A DNA stretch of 64,000 nucleotides, from the NCBI RefSeq assembly GCF_001625085.1, contig NZ_BDAW01000041.1, positions 16,940 to 80,939 on the forward strand, given 5' to 3'. The DNA comes from Nocardia acidivorans NBRC 108247. Its GTDB lineage: Bacteria; Actinomycetota; Actinomycetes; Mycobacteriales; Mycobacteriaceae. Position 1 is the stretch's first letter, and each line of letters begins with the position of its first letter. The position numbers and the translations under genes are program-made. Below the pieces are notes generated by a model. It was given only the letters and a program-made list of their open reading frames with translations, made no database searches and was not told where the DNA came from. Below are positions 43,600 to 52,100 of the stretch, one piece after another.

Positions 43600-46500
43600 G
43601 CGTGGAGATTCTCGATGTCGTCGCACTGTCTCCGCTACAGCGCGGCCTGTATTCGGTCAGCGTCGCCTCCGGCGCGGTCGACCCGTATCTGGTCACCTTC
43701 GCGGTCCGTATCGAAGGTTTGACCGAACTGTCCACGCTGCGAACGGCTTTCGACGGCCTGCTGGAGCGCTACCCGCACCTGGGCGGCGCGGTCGTGACCG
43801 ACGGCCTGCCGCATCCGGTGCTGGTCACCACCACCGGCGGCGCGATCGGCTGGCGCGAACTGGATCTGCGCACCGCCGCGGATCCGGAAGCCGCCGCGCG
43901 GCAACTGTATTGGGATGAGGGCCGCCGCCGCCTGGATCTTGATCGCGGTCCGCTGTTCCGTGTCACCGCCGCCCGTGTGGCCGAGGGCGCGTACGAGCTG
44001 GTCTGCACCGCCCACCACATCATTATCGACGGCTGGTCGATTCCCCTGCTGTTCACGGATCTCATTGCCCTGCACAGCGGTTCGGGTGCAAGTCTGCCGC
44101 CCGCCCCGGCGCTGCGCGAACACGCCGCCTGGTTGGCGAGCCGCGATACCGCCGCCTCCCTCGACGCGTGGAAGCGGGCGCTGGACGGTCTGGCCCCCAT
44201 GTCCATGCTCGCCGCCCCCGCCCCCGCCGATATCCCGGTGCTGGGTGAGGCCCGCCTCGACCGCGAGGCCACCGAGCGCGTCACCGCGTGGGCCCGCAGC
44301 CGGGGCCTGACCCTCAATACGGTGCTCCAAATGGCCTGGGCCCGAGTCCTTTCCGGCCTCACCGGCCGCGACGACGTGGTCTTCGGCCAAACCACCTCCG
44401 GCCGTGACGCCTCCCTCCCCAATGCCGAACGCCTGGTGGGCGCGCTCGTCACCACCATTCCCGTCCGGGTCCGCCTGGACGACCGCGCCCCCGCCGATAT
44501 CGGCACCGCCCTGCAACGCGAGGTGGCCCAACTCCGCTCCCACGAATACGTAGGCATAGCGGAGATCACCCGCCACACCGGCGGGCACCAACTCTTCGAC
44601 ACCCTCCTGGTCTTCGAGAACACCCCCCTCGGCGCGGTCACCGCCGATATGCCCATGGGTCACGGTGCCCGCCTCCTCCCGCGCCGCGTCGATTCCCCCA
44701 GCCACTACCCGATCGCCGTGGTCCCCGTCCTCGAACACGGCGAACTCATCACCCGTGTGGAAATCCGCCCCGACCTGGCCTCCCGCTTCCACCCCGACCG
44801 CCTCGCCAGCCGCATGCTCGCCGTGGTCCAGCGCCTGCTCGAAGCGCCCACCGCCGCATCGGTCTCGGTCCTCCTCCACGACGAACCCACCACCCTGACC
44901 GCAGACCACCCCACCGCGACCATCGCCGAGTCGACCGCCATCCCCGTCATCCCGGCAGGTATTTGGCCGGGATCCACACCCGGTGAACTCCCGCCGAACG
45001 CAGTGGATTCCGGCCAAAAGCACGCCGGAATGACAGGCCATGTCTTTGCCGAGGACGCGTACCCTCCTGTCCTCGCGACCGCCGACGCGGACAGCGCCCC
45101 GGTGTCGGATGTCCTGCTGGACGCGGCGGCCCGCGCGGGTGGCGGCGTCGCGGTGATCGATGCCGAGGGCGAGCAGTCCTTCGCCGAATTCGGTGCGGCG
45201 GTGGAGACTCTCGCCGCACGACTGCGGGCGAGTGGAGTGCGCCCCGGTGATGCGGTGGCCGTTGTGCTCCCGCGTGATCGCCGAGTGCTGCACGCACCCT
45301 TCGCCATCGCGCATGCCGGTGGCGTTTGCGTGCACGTCGATCCCGGCACCCCGGCCGATCGTCTCGCGTATCTCCTGGAGACCTCCGGTGCCCGCCTGGT
45401 GCTCGGTGCCGAGGATCTGTCGGAGGTGCTGGTGCAGGTCCGCGCACAGGGTGTGGAATTCGCGCACGGAATCCCCAGCGGCACCGGTGAACTGCGGCTG
45501 ATCGGCGGGCTCCACGGCGTGCCGGGCGCGCGGCCGCCCTCCACGATCATCGAGTCCCGCGCCGCGCGGGCTCGGAGCGTCGGCTCGGAAGACACACTGT
45601 CCGTGGTGAATTCGGCTGTTCCAGGCAGAATTCCGGCCCCGGCCGCGGTGACGCCGTTCTATGTCATCTTCACCTCGGGCACCACGGGTCGTCCGAAGGG
45701 TGTGGTGGTGCCGCACGGTGCGCTGCTGAGTCACTGGGCCAATCATGAGCGGCGCATCTTCGCCCCTGCGGTCGCGCGGCTCGGACGGCGCTTGCGGATC
45801 GGGCACGGTTGGTCGACCGGGTTCGATGCCGCCTGGCAGCCGACCGTGGCCCTGTTGAGCGGGCATACCGTGGTGATGCTGGGGGAGCAGGTGCGCACGG
45901 ATGCCGAGCAGATCGCCGGGGCCATCACCCGGCACGGGATCGACATCTTCGACACCTCACCGTCGATGTTGCCGCGCCTCATAGCCTTCGGCCTCTTCAC
46001 CGAGCGCGATGGTGTGGAGCACTGCCCGCTCGCGGTGCTCGCGCTGGGCGGTGAGGCCATCGATCCGGATACCTGGAAGCGCTTGGGCGCGCTGCCCGAT
46101 ACCCGCGTCATCAACTTCTACGGCCCGACCGAGGCGACCGTCGAAGCCCTCATGGCCGATGTGCACGACCATGATTCGCCGACCATCGGCCGCACCTTCG
46201 ACCGGATGACCGCGGAGATTCTCGATCACCGCCTGCGTCCGGTGCCCCCGGGCGGGTTGGGTGAGCTGTACCTGTCGGGCCCGCAGTTGGCCCTGGGTTA
46301 CCTGAACCGCCCCGCCACCACCGCCGCGGCCTTCGTAGCAGGTCCGGCCGGAAGGCGTTATCGCACCGGCGATCTGGTGCGCCGCGCCACCGACGGCACG
46401 GTCGTCTACGAGGGTCGTATCGACAGCCAGGTCAAGATCAACGGCTATCGCGTGGAACCCGATGAGGCCGCCGTGGTGCTGCGCGAACTCGACGGTGTCG

Positions 46501-48179
46501 AACACGCCGCGGTGCTCGCCTACACCGACGGTGGCCGCACCCGTCTGGGCGCGCTGGTCGTGAGCGCCGTACCGGTGCCGCGCTTGCGCCTGGCCCTGGC
46601 GCAGCGCCTGCCGCGCTTCCTGGTGCCCACCCGCATCGTCGCGGTGTCCGAGATTCCGTTGAACCGCAACGACAAACTGGATGTGCAGGCCGCCACCGCC
46701 CTGCTCACCGCCCCGGTGCTCGGCTCCGGCGGCAGCGAGCCCGCGACCGACACCGAGCGCACCCTGCTGGCTGTCATCTCGGCCCTGGGCGCATCGGGTA
46801 CCGGTCCGGCGATCACCGACAGTCTGGTCGATCTGGGTATCGACAGCATCGGAGTGATCGATCTCGTATCCCGTTTGCGCGGAACGGGTTTCCCCGTCGC
46901 GGCCCGAGATGTGCTGGCCGCCGGTGACCTTCGTGAGCTCGCCGCTCGCCTGGACGAACTCGCCGCGGCGGGGGAGAAGTGGGCCGAGGCGGACGTCACC
47001 GCCGCCGGTACGCTGCTCCCGCTCACCGCGCTCGCCCGCGAGATCATCGGCAATGGCGATTACCGCCACCTGGCGCAGTCCCAGGTGCTTTCCCTCCCCG
47101 TGGGCGCGACGACATCGGCTGTCGCGGAACGCATCTCCGCCCTGGCCACCGCCCACCCGACGCTGCGCTCACGTCTGATCACGGACCCGGACGGTGCGCC
47201 CGCCCTACGGGTGGAGGAACTGCCCCCGCATCCGATGTGGCTGCACCAGGCGGACGGAACCGGCTCGCCCGCGACATATCTGACCGATACCGTGGCCCGT
47301 TTGGATCCGGAGGCGGGCCTGATGCTGGCCGCCACCCTCCTGTCCGGCCCACAGCCGCGGCTCCTGCTGTCCATCCATCACCTGGCGGTGGATGTGGTGT
47401 CCTGGCTGATCCTGGTCGACGACCTCCGCCGTCTCGAACAGGGTCACGCGCCGCTGAACGAACAGCACTACGGTGAAACAGACACGGCGACAACCACTTC
47501 GGGATCGGACATCCTCGGCACACCCCTGGCCGGCGAACTCACCGATCCGGCCCGGGATCGCGCGGGCAAGCTCACCCGGCGCGTGGTGGAGCTGGGCCCG
47601 GACTGCACCGAACAGCTGCTGGCCGTCTGCGCGCGGGCGTCCGTCCCGCTGGAGGACGCACTGATTCTGGCCTGCGCCCGCACCTTCCCCGATATCGCCG
47701 ATGCCGGTGGCCGCGTCGCCATCACCCGCGAATCACACGGACGCCCGGATGACGACGATTCCCGGCGGGTCGGCTGGTTCACCGTCGAGGAGACGGTCCT
47801 GGTGCCGGGCTCGGCGGCGACGTGGACTGCCGATGCCGAGCCGTCCGGCGGGGGCGCACCGGATCTGTCCGAGCGCACCTTCGCCGCGCGCGGTCAATTG
47901 CGCATCAATCACCTGGGCCGTTTCGATGTGCTCCAATTCGGCACCGGCCCTTGGTCGCCCACGCCGCTGGCCGAGTTCACCGGTGAGTTCGGTGTGGCCG
48001 CGCACCCGGATCTGCCGCTGCGCTTCAGCGTGGATATCACCACCGCGGTGGTGCCGCGGGACGGCCGCCCCTCACTGGTGGCGCAATTCGATGTGAATAC
48101 GGCCGTGCTGGACGGTCTGGCGGTGGATGCGCGCGCTGAGCGCTGGGCGGCGGTGCTGAGCGAATTCGCGGGGGTCTGA
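43596..48179 (+). CDS. NRPS module C-A-PCP-E (epimerization domain degenerate)
   Basis: A 1527-aa NRPS. The C domain has a full H-H-I-I-I-D-G-W-S (His140/141). The A domain follows, with TSGTTGRPKG at about 692. The PCP Ser is at 1084 (LGIDSIG). The C-terminal domain (about 1120-1527) is E-type, but H-H-L-A-V-D-V-V-S-W replaces the D-G of E domains, and the usual G-[IV]-G-[YF]-G-x-L-R segment before N-H-L-G-R-F is not visible, so epimerization is doubtful. A palindromic repeat adds about 30 residues to the C-A linker. Last gene of the operon starting at 36341; the 219-bp gap after it holds the next promoter. Confidence 0.85.
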   Translation: MSVEILDVVALSPLQRGLYSVSVASGAVDPYLVTFAVRIEGLTELSTLRTAFDGLLERYPHLGGAVVTDGLPHPVLVTTTGGAIGWRELDLRTAADPEAAARQLYWDEGRRRLDLDRGPLFRVTAARVAEGAYELVCTAHHIIIDGWSIPLLFTDLIALHSGSGASLPPAPALREHAAWLASRDTAASLDAWKRALDGLAPMSMLAAPAPADIPVLGEARLDREATERVTAWARSRGLTLNTVLQMAWARVLSGLTGRDDVVFGQTTSGRDASLPNAERLVGALVTTIPVRVRLDDRAPADIGTALQREVAQLRSHEYVGIAEITRHTGGHQLFDTLLVFENTPLGAVTADMPMGHGARLLPRRVDSPSHYPIAVVPVLEHGELITRVEIRPDLASRFHPDRLASRMLAVVQRLLEAPTAASVSVLLHDEPTTLTADHPTATIAESTAIPVIPAGIWPGSTPGELPPNAVDSGQKHAGMTGHVFAEDAYPPVLATADADSAPVSDVLLDAAARAGGGVAVIDAEGEQSFAEFGAAVETLAARLRASGVRPGDAVAVVLPRDRRVLHAPFAIAHAGGVCVHVDPGTPADRLAYLLETSGARLVLGAEDLSEVLVQVRAQGVEFAHGIPSGTGELRLIGGLHGVPGARPPSTIIESRAARARSVGSEDTLSVVNSAVPGRIPAPAAVTPFYVIFTSGTTGRPKGVVVPHGALLSHWANHERRIFAPAVARLGRRLRIGHGWSTGFDAAWQPTVALLSGHTVVMLGEQVRTDAEQIAGAITRHGIDIFDTSPSMLPRLIAFGLFTERDGVEHCPLAVLALGGEAIDPDTWKRLGALPDTRVINFYGPTEATVEALMADVHDHDSPTIGRTFDRMTAEILDHRLRPVPPGGLGELYLSGPQLALGYLNRPATTAAAFVAGPAGRRYRTGDLVRRATDGTVVYEGRIDSQVKINGYRVEPDEAAVVLRELDGVEHAAVLAYTDGGRTRLGALVVSAVPVPRLRLALAQRLPRFLVPTRIVAVSEIPLNRNDKLDVQAATALLTAPVLGSGGSEPATDTERTLLAVISALGASGTGPAITDSLVDLGIDSIGVIDLVSRLRGTGFPVAARDVLAAGDLRELAARLDELAAAGEKWAEADVTAAGTLLPLTALAREIIGNGDYRHLAQSQVLSLPVGATTSAVAERISALATAHPTLRSRLITDPDGAPALRVEELPPHPMWLHQADGTGSPATYLTDTVARLDPEAGLMLAATLLSGPQPRLLLSIHHLAVDVVSWLILVDDLRRLEQGHAPLNEQHYGETDTATTTSGSDILGTPLAGELTDPARDRAGKLTRRVVELGPDCTEQLLAVCARASVPLEDALILACARTFPDIADAGGRVAITRESHGRPDDDDSRRVGWFTVEETVLVPGSAATWTADAEPSGGGAPDLSERTFAARGQLRINHLGRFDVLQFGTGPWSPTPLAEFTGEFGVAAHPDLPLRFSVDITTAVVPRDGRPSLVAQFDVNTAVLDGLAVDARAERWAAVLSEFAGV
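44946..45034. repeat. Palindromic element inserted in frame in the NRPS C-A linker
   Basis: It runs GTCATCCCGGC ... GCCGGAATGAC over 89 bp within the 43596 gene (codons about 451-480). It is read as VIPAGIWPGST then VDSGQKHAGMTG. The left arm is in a different frame from that used at 50185, 54001 and 55867. Confidence 0.85.
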
Positions 48180-48273
48180 ACGAACCGTCGGGAGTAGTCG
48201 ATCGGGGTTCACGGAGTAATTTCCGTGGACCCCATTCGGCGTATTCCCTTGTCAGAGCGCTTTGCTCATATAT

Positions 48274-48350
48274 TTAGGTTAGCCAAACCACACCCCTTCA
48301 CCGTGCGAGTAAGCATGGGCTAACATCCTGGTTAAGTTAGGCAAGCCTAC
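48274..48350. promoter_or_regulatory. Two iron boxes upstream of the second siderophore operon
   Basis: TTAGGTTAGCCAAACCACA at 48274-48292 and TTAAGTTAGGCAAGCCTAC at 48332-48350 each agree with the iron-box consensus at 15 of 19 positions, 58 bp apart. Two boxes suggest strong iron repression of the assembly-line operon 48399 onward. Confidence 0.75.
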
Positions 48351-48398
48351 CTTTGGTGCCTCGACAGGAGGCGGCCCGTTCGCAGGATGAGGAGTTCG

Positions 48399-51300
48399 AT
48401 GCTCGACAAGGCTGGGATTCGCGCACTCGTGGCGGCGGCGCTGGACGTCGCCCCCGAATCGATCGGTGACGGCGACGATCTCGTCAGCCTCGGCATGCAC
48501 TCCATGAAGCTCATGCAGCTCTCCGCCGCCTGGCGCAAGCAGGGCTATGAGGTCCGCAGCTCCGCCCTCGCCCTGGAGCCCACCCTGACCGCCTGGACCG
48601 CCCTGCTGCTCGCGGGCCGTATCGAGGCCGCCGCGGAACCGGCAGCCGGAAACGCCTCGGACAGCGGAACTCCCGCGAGCACCGACCGTGGCCGCACCGA
48701 ATCCGGGACCCCCGGTGACGAATTCGGCCTCGCCACCATGCAGCACGCCTACTGGATGGGCCGTCGCCAGGATCAGGCCCTCGGCGGCGTCGCCGCGCAC
48801 CTGTACGTCGAATTCGACGGGAACGGCCTGGATCCCGAACGCCTGCGCCGCGCGGTCACCCGCCTGGTGCACCGGCATGAGCAGCTGCGCGCCCGCTTCA
48901 CCGACAGCGGCACCCAGCAGACCCTGCCCGAACCGCAGCGCCCGGTCTTCGAAACGCTCACCCTGAACGCCGATTCCGAGGCCGCCGAGCTGGAACGCCT
49001 GCGCCAGGCCAAGAGCCATCAGCGCATGGATGTGGCGGCCGGACAGGTCATCGACATCGCGCTGTCGCTGCTATCGGGCGGCGGTCATCGCCTGCACGTG
49101 GATGTGGATATGCTCGCTGCCGACGCGCAGAGCTACCGCCGCATTCTGGAGGATCTGGCCACGCTCTACGCGACCGATGCCGACCTCACCGATTCCCCGG
49201 CCTACACCTTCCGCGCCTACCTGGCCGCGAAAGAGCAGGCGGCCCCGGACAATTCGGCCGATCGCGACTGGTGGGCGGCCCGCCTGGGCGACCTGCCCGG
49301 TATCCCGGCGCTGCCGGTGCTGCCCGAGACCGAGCGCCGCGACCCGAGTCGTAGTGTGCGCCTGCATCATTGGTTCGATCCGGCCGCGCGTCAGCGCCTG
49401 AACCAGATTGCGCACAGCCACGGTGTCACCCCCGCGGTCACCCTCGCCACGGTCTTCTCCGAGACCATTGCCCGCTGGTCCGCTCGGCAGCGCTTCCTGC
49501 TGAACGTCCCGCTGTTCAACCGGGAACCGCTGCACGACGATATCGACCGCGTGGTCGGCGACTTCACCAATTCGGTGCTGGTCGACGTGGACGCCACCCG
49601 CCGCGAATCCATGGTGGAGCGCGCCAAGCGCCTGCAACGCGAATTGCACACCTGCGCCGCGCATTCGGTCTACGAGGGCCTGGATGTACTGCGCGATCTG
49701 GGCCGCCTGCACGGTGCGCCGGTCACCCCGTCGGTGGTCTTCACCTCGGGTCTGGACCTGGGCGAACTCTTCTCCGAACGCGTACTGAGCGTGTTCGGCT
49801 CTCCGGTGTGGATCATCTCCCAGGGTCCGCAGGTGGACCTGGACGCCCAGGTCGTCGAGCTCAACGGCGGCCTCCTGGTGAACTGGGACCTGCGCCGCGA
49901 CGCCCTTCCCGAAGGCGTCGCCGAGGCCATGTTCACCGAATTTCGGTCTCTCCTGGACGAATTGGTGGCCGAAGGCGCGGATTGGCACGCCGATCTCACC
50001 ATCGACCTGCCGCCGTCCCAGCGCGCCGTCCGCGCGGCCGTCAATGCCACCGACCTCGAACTCGGCGGCCCCCGCACCCTGCACGAAGCCTTCTTCGCCC
50101 TGGCCGGCCGCCATCCCGATCGGCCCGCCCTGCGCTTGTGGAGCGATGGCGAACGCACCGAGGACGGTGTCACGTCCCAGCCCCGTCATCCCGGTGCGCT
50201 GTCGGCCGGGATCCATAGCGACCCGTCGCAGGACAGCCCGTGTGAATCCCGGCCGCAAGCATGCCGGGATGACGAGGGGTGGTCTCCCGCGTTCGGGTCC
50301 GGCAGCACATATGGCGAACTGGCCGGGCAGGCGCTGGCTGTCGGCCGCGCGCTGGTCGACGCGGGAGTACGCCCGGGCGACACCGTCGCGGTCATGATTC
50401 CCAAGGGGCATAGGCAGATTCCGGCGGTCCTGGGTGTGCTCGCGGCGGGCGCGACCTACCTGCCGATCAGCACCGAACAGCCGCGGGCGCGCCGCGATCG
50501 CATTCTGGAGCGCGGCGGTGCGCGGGTGGTGCTGGTGGACGCTCCGGTGGAGCTGCCCGTACGGGTCACCGCGCTGCCGCTGGCCGAGGCCGTCGCGGGG
50601 GAGCGGCTGGCGGCACCGCATATCGCGCCCGCCGATTCGGTGGCCTATGTGCTGTTCACCTCCGGTTCGACCGGTGAGCCCAAGGGCGTGGAGGTGAGTC
50701 ATCGTGCGGCGGCGCACACCATCGACGCCATCATCACCCACTTCGATCTGGGCGCGGACGATCACACCATCGGGCTGTCGGCGCTGGAGTTCGACCTGTC
50801 GGTCTTCGATATCTTCGCCCCGCTCTCCCTGGGCGGCGCGGTGGTCGCGGTCGAGGCGGGTATCGAACGCGATGCGGTGGCCTGGTCCCGGCTGATCGCG
50901 GAAACCGGTGTGACGGTGGTGAACTGTGCCCCCGGCCTGATCACCATGCTGCTGGACACCGCCACCGCCGAGCAGCTGCGCACCGTTCGCGTGGTCATCA
51001 CCGGCGGTGACCGGGTGAAATCCGCACAGGGCCATCGCTTCCGCGAACTCGTCCCCGGCGTGCGCTTCGCGGGCCTGGGCGGCACCACCGAAACCGCCAT
51101 CCACTCCACCGTCTGCGAGATCACCGACAACTATCCGGCCGAGTGGGCGAATGTCCCCTACGGCACGCCGATGGCGAATGTGCGCTGCCGCGTGGTGAAT
51201 TCGCGCGGCGAGGACTGCCCGGACTGGGTGCCGGGTGAGCTGTGGATCGGCGGCGTCAGCGTCGCCGACGGCTACCGCGGCGATCCCGAGCGCACCGCCG

Positions 51301-52031
51301 ACCGCTTCGTCACCGTGGACGGCATCCGCTGGTACCGCACCGGTGATATGGCCCGCTACCTGCCCGACGGCACCCTGGACTTCCTGGGCCGCGCCGACCA
51401 TCAGGTGAAGATCCGCGGTTTCCGCGTGGAACTCGGCGAGGTCGAATCCGCGCTGGCCGCACAGCCGGGCATTCGCGAAGCCGTTGCGCTGGTGACTGAT
51501 TCGGGTCGCCTGGCCGCGGTCGCCGCAGCCGAGGACGCGATCTCCGCCGAGGTGATACTCACCGGCGTGCGAGACCTGCTGCCCGCGCACATGGTTCCCG
51601 AGATCCTCGAACTCGTCGCCGCGATCCCGTTGACCGGCAACGGCAAACTGGATCGCGCCGCCATCCGCCGTATGGTTGCCGCCGGTGACGATGCCGCCCC
51701 GGACACCTACGTCGCCCCGGCGACCGCCCTCGAAGCCGCGGTGGAGTACATCGCCGCCACCGTGCTCGGTATCGAGAAGCTCGGTGTGGCAACGGATTTC
51801 TTCGAGGTCGGCGGCAACTCGATTCTCGCCACCACCCTCACCGCCAAACTGCGCGGCCTGCTCGCCCTGGACCGGTTCGGCGTCACCGCCGTGCTGGAGG
51901 GCCGCACCGTGCGCGGTATCTGCACCGCGCTGCTGGCCGGGGAGCCCACCCCGGACCGGCTGGACCAGGTGTCCCGCATTCTGCTCGAGCTCGCCGAGAT
52001 CCCGAATCCGGAGCCGGTCGCCGCGCGCTGA
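48399..52031 (+). CDS. Hydroxyphenyl-(methyl)oxazoline synthase, ArCP-Cy-A-PCP (MbtB-like)
   Basis: A 1210-aa NRPS. The N-terminal aryl carrier protein has Ser35 (LGMHSMKL). The heterocyclization domain has D-x-x-x-x-D-x-x-S at 237-245 (DMLAADAQS). The A domain has TSGSTGEPKG at about 757, and the PCP Ser is at 1141 (VGGNSILA). The hand-read specificity residues (D L F N I G L I H) resemble the threonine code, predicting a methyl-oxazoline attached to salicylate. No TE is fused. ATG 48399 follows GAGGAG; ATG 48387 is the alternative. The salicylate-activating enzyme is not in the window. A palindromic element adds about 30 residues at the start of the A domain. Confidence 0.85.
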   Translation: MLDKAGIRALVAAALDVAPESIGDGDDLVSLGMHSMKLMQLSAAWRKQGYEVRSSALALEPTLTAWTALLLAGRIEAAAEPAAGNASDSGTPASTDRGRTESGTPGDEFGLATMQHAYWMGRRQDQALGGVAAHLYVEFDGNGLDPERLRRAVTRLVHRHEQLRARFTDSGTQQTLPEPQRPVFETLTLNADSEAAELERLRQAKSHQRMDVAAGQVIDIALSLLSGGGHRLHVDVDMLAADAQSYRRILEDLATLYATDADLTDSPAYTFRAYLAAKEQAAPDNSADRDWWAARLGDLPGIPALPVLPETERRDPSRSVRLHHWFDPAARQRLNQIAHSHGVTPAVTLATVFSETIARWSARQRFLLNVPLFNREPLHDDIDRVVGDFTNSVLVDVDATRRESMVERAKRLQRELHTCAAHSVYEGLDVLRDLGRLHGAPVTPSVVFTSGLDLGELFSERVLSVFGSPVWIISQGPQVDLDAQVVELNGGLLVNWDLRRDALPEGVAEAMFTEFRSLLDELVAEGADWHADLTIDLPPSQRAVRAAVNATDLELGGPRTLHEAFFALAGRHPDRPALRLWSDGERTEDGVTSQPRHPGALSAGIHSDPSQDSPCESRPQACRDDEGWSPAFGSGSTYGELAGQALAVGRALVDAGVRPGDTVAVMIPKGHRQIPAVLGVLAAGATYLPISTEQPRARRDRILERGGARVVLVDAPVELPVRVTALPLAEAVAGERLAAPHIAPADSVAYVLFTSGSTGEPKGVEVSHRAAAHTIDAIITHFDLGADDHTIGLSALEFDLSVFDIFAPLSLGGAVVAVEAGIERDAVAWSRLIAETGVTVVNCAPGLITMLLDTATAEQLRTVRVVITGGDRVKSAQGHRFRELVPGVRFAGLGGTTETAIHSTVCEITDNYPAEWANVPYGTPMANVRCRVVNSRGEDCPDWVPGELWIGGVSVADGYRGDPERTADRFVTVDGIRWYRTGDMARYLPDGTLDFLGRADHQVKIRGFRVELGEVESALAAQPGIREAVALVTDSGRLAAVAAAEDAISAEVILTGVRDLLPAHMVPEILELVAAIPLTGNGKLDRAAIRRMVAAGDDAAPDTYVAPATALEAAVEYIAATVLGIEKLGVATDFFEVGGNSILATTLTAKLRGLLALDRFGVTAVLEGRTVRGICTALLAGEPTPDRLDQVSRILLELAEIPNPEPVAAR
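50185..50273. repeat. Palindromic element inserted in frame in the A domain of the MbtB-like gene
   Basis: GTCATCCCGGT ... GCCGGGATGAC, 89 bp, lies between the predicted strands DRPALRLWSDG and STYGELAGQALAVG. It is read as RHPGALSAGIHS then CESRPQACRDDE; the right arm is in another frame than at 44946 and 54001. Confidence 0.85.
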
Positions 52032-52100
52032 TCGGTTCGCCGCGCCGGAATCCGCTCCGGCGCAAGGGTTCGTCGAAGTACAAGGATTGGTTCTCACCTG

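Noticed and set aside
48180..48273. Small gene in the gap after the 43596 NRPS gene (such as an MbtH-like protein)
   Set aside because: No frame with the MbtH pattern was found here or elsewhere in the window.
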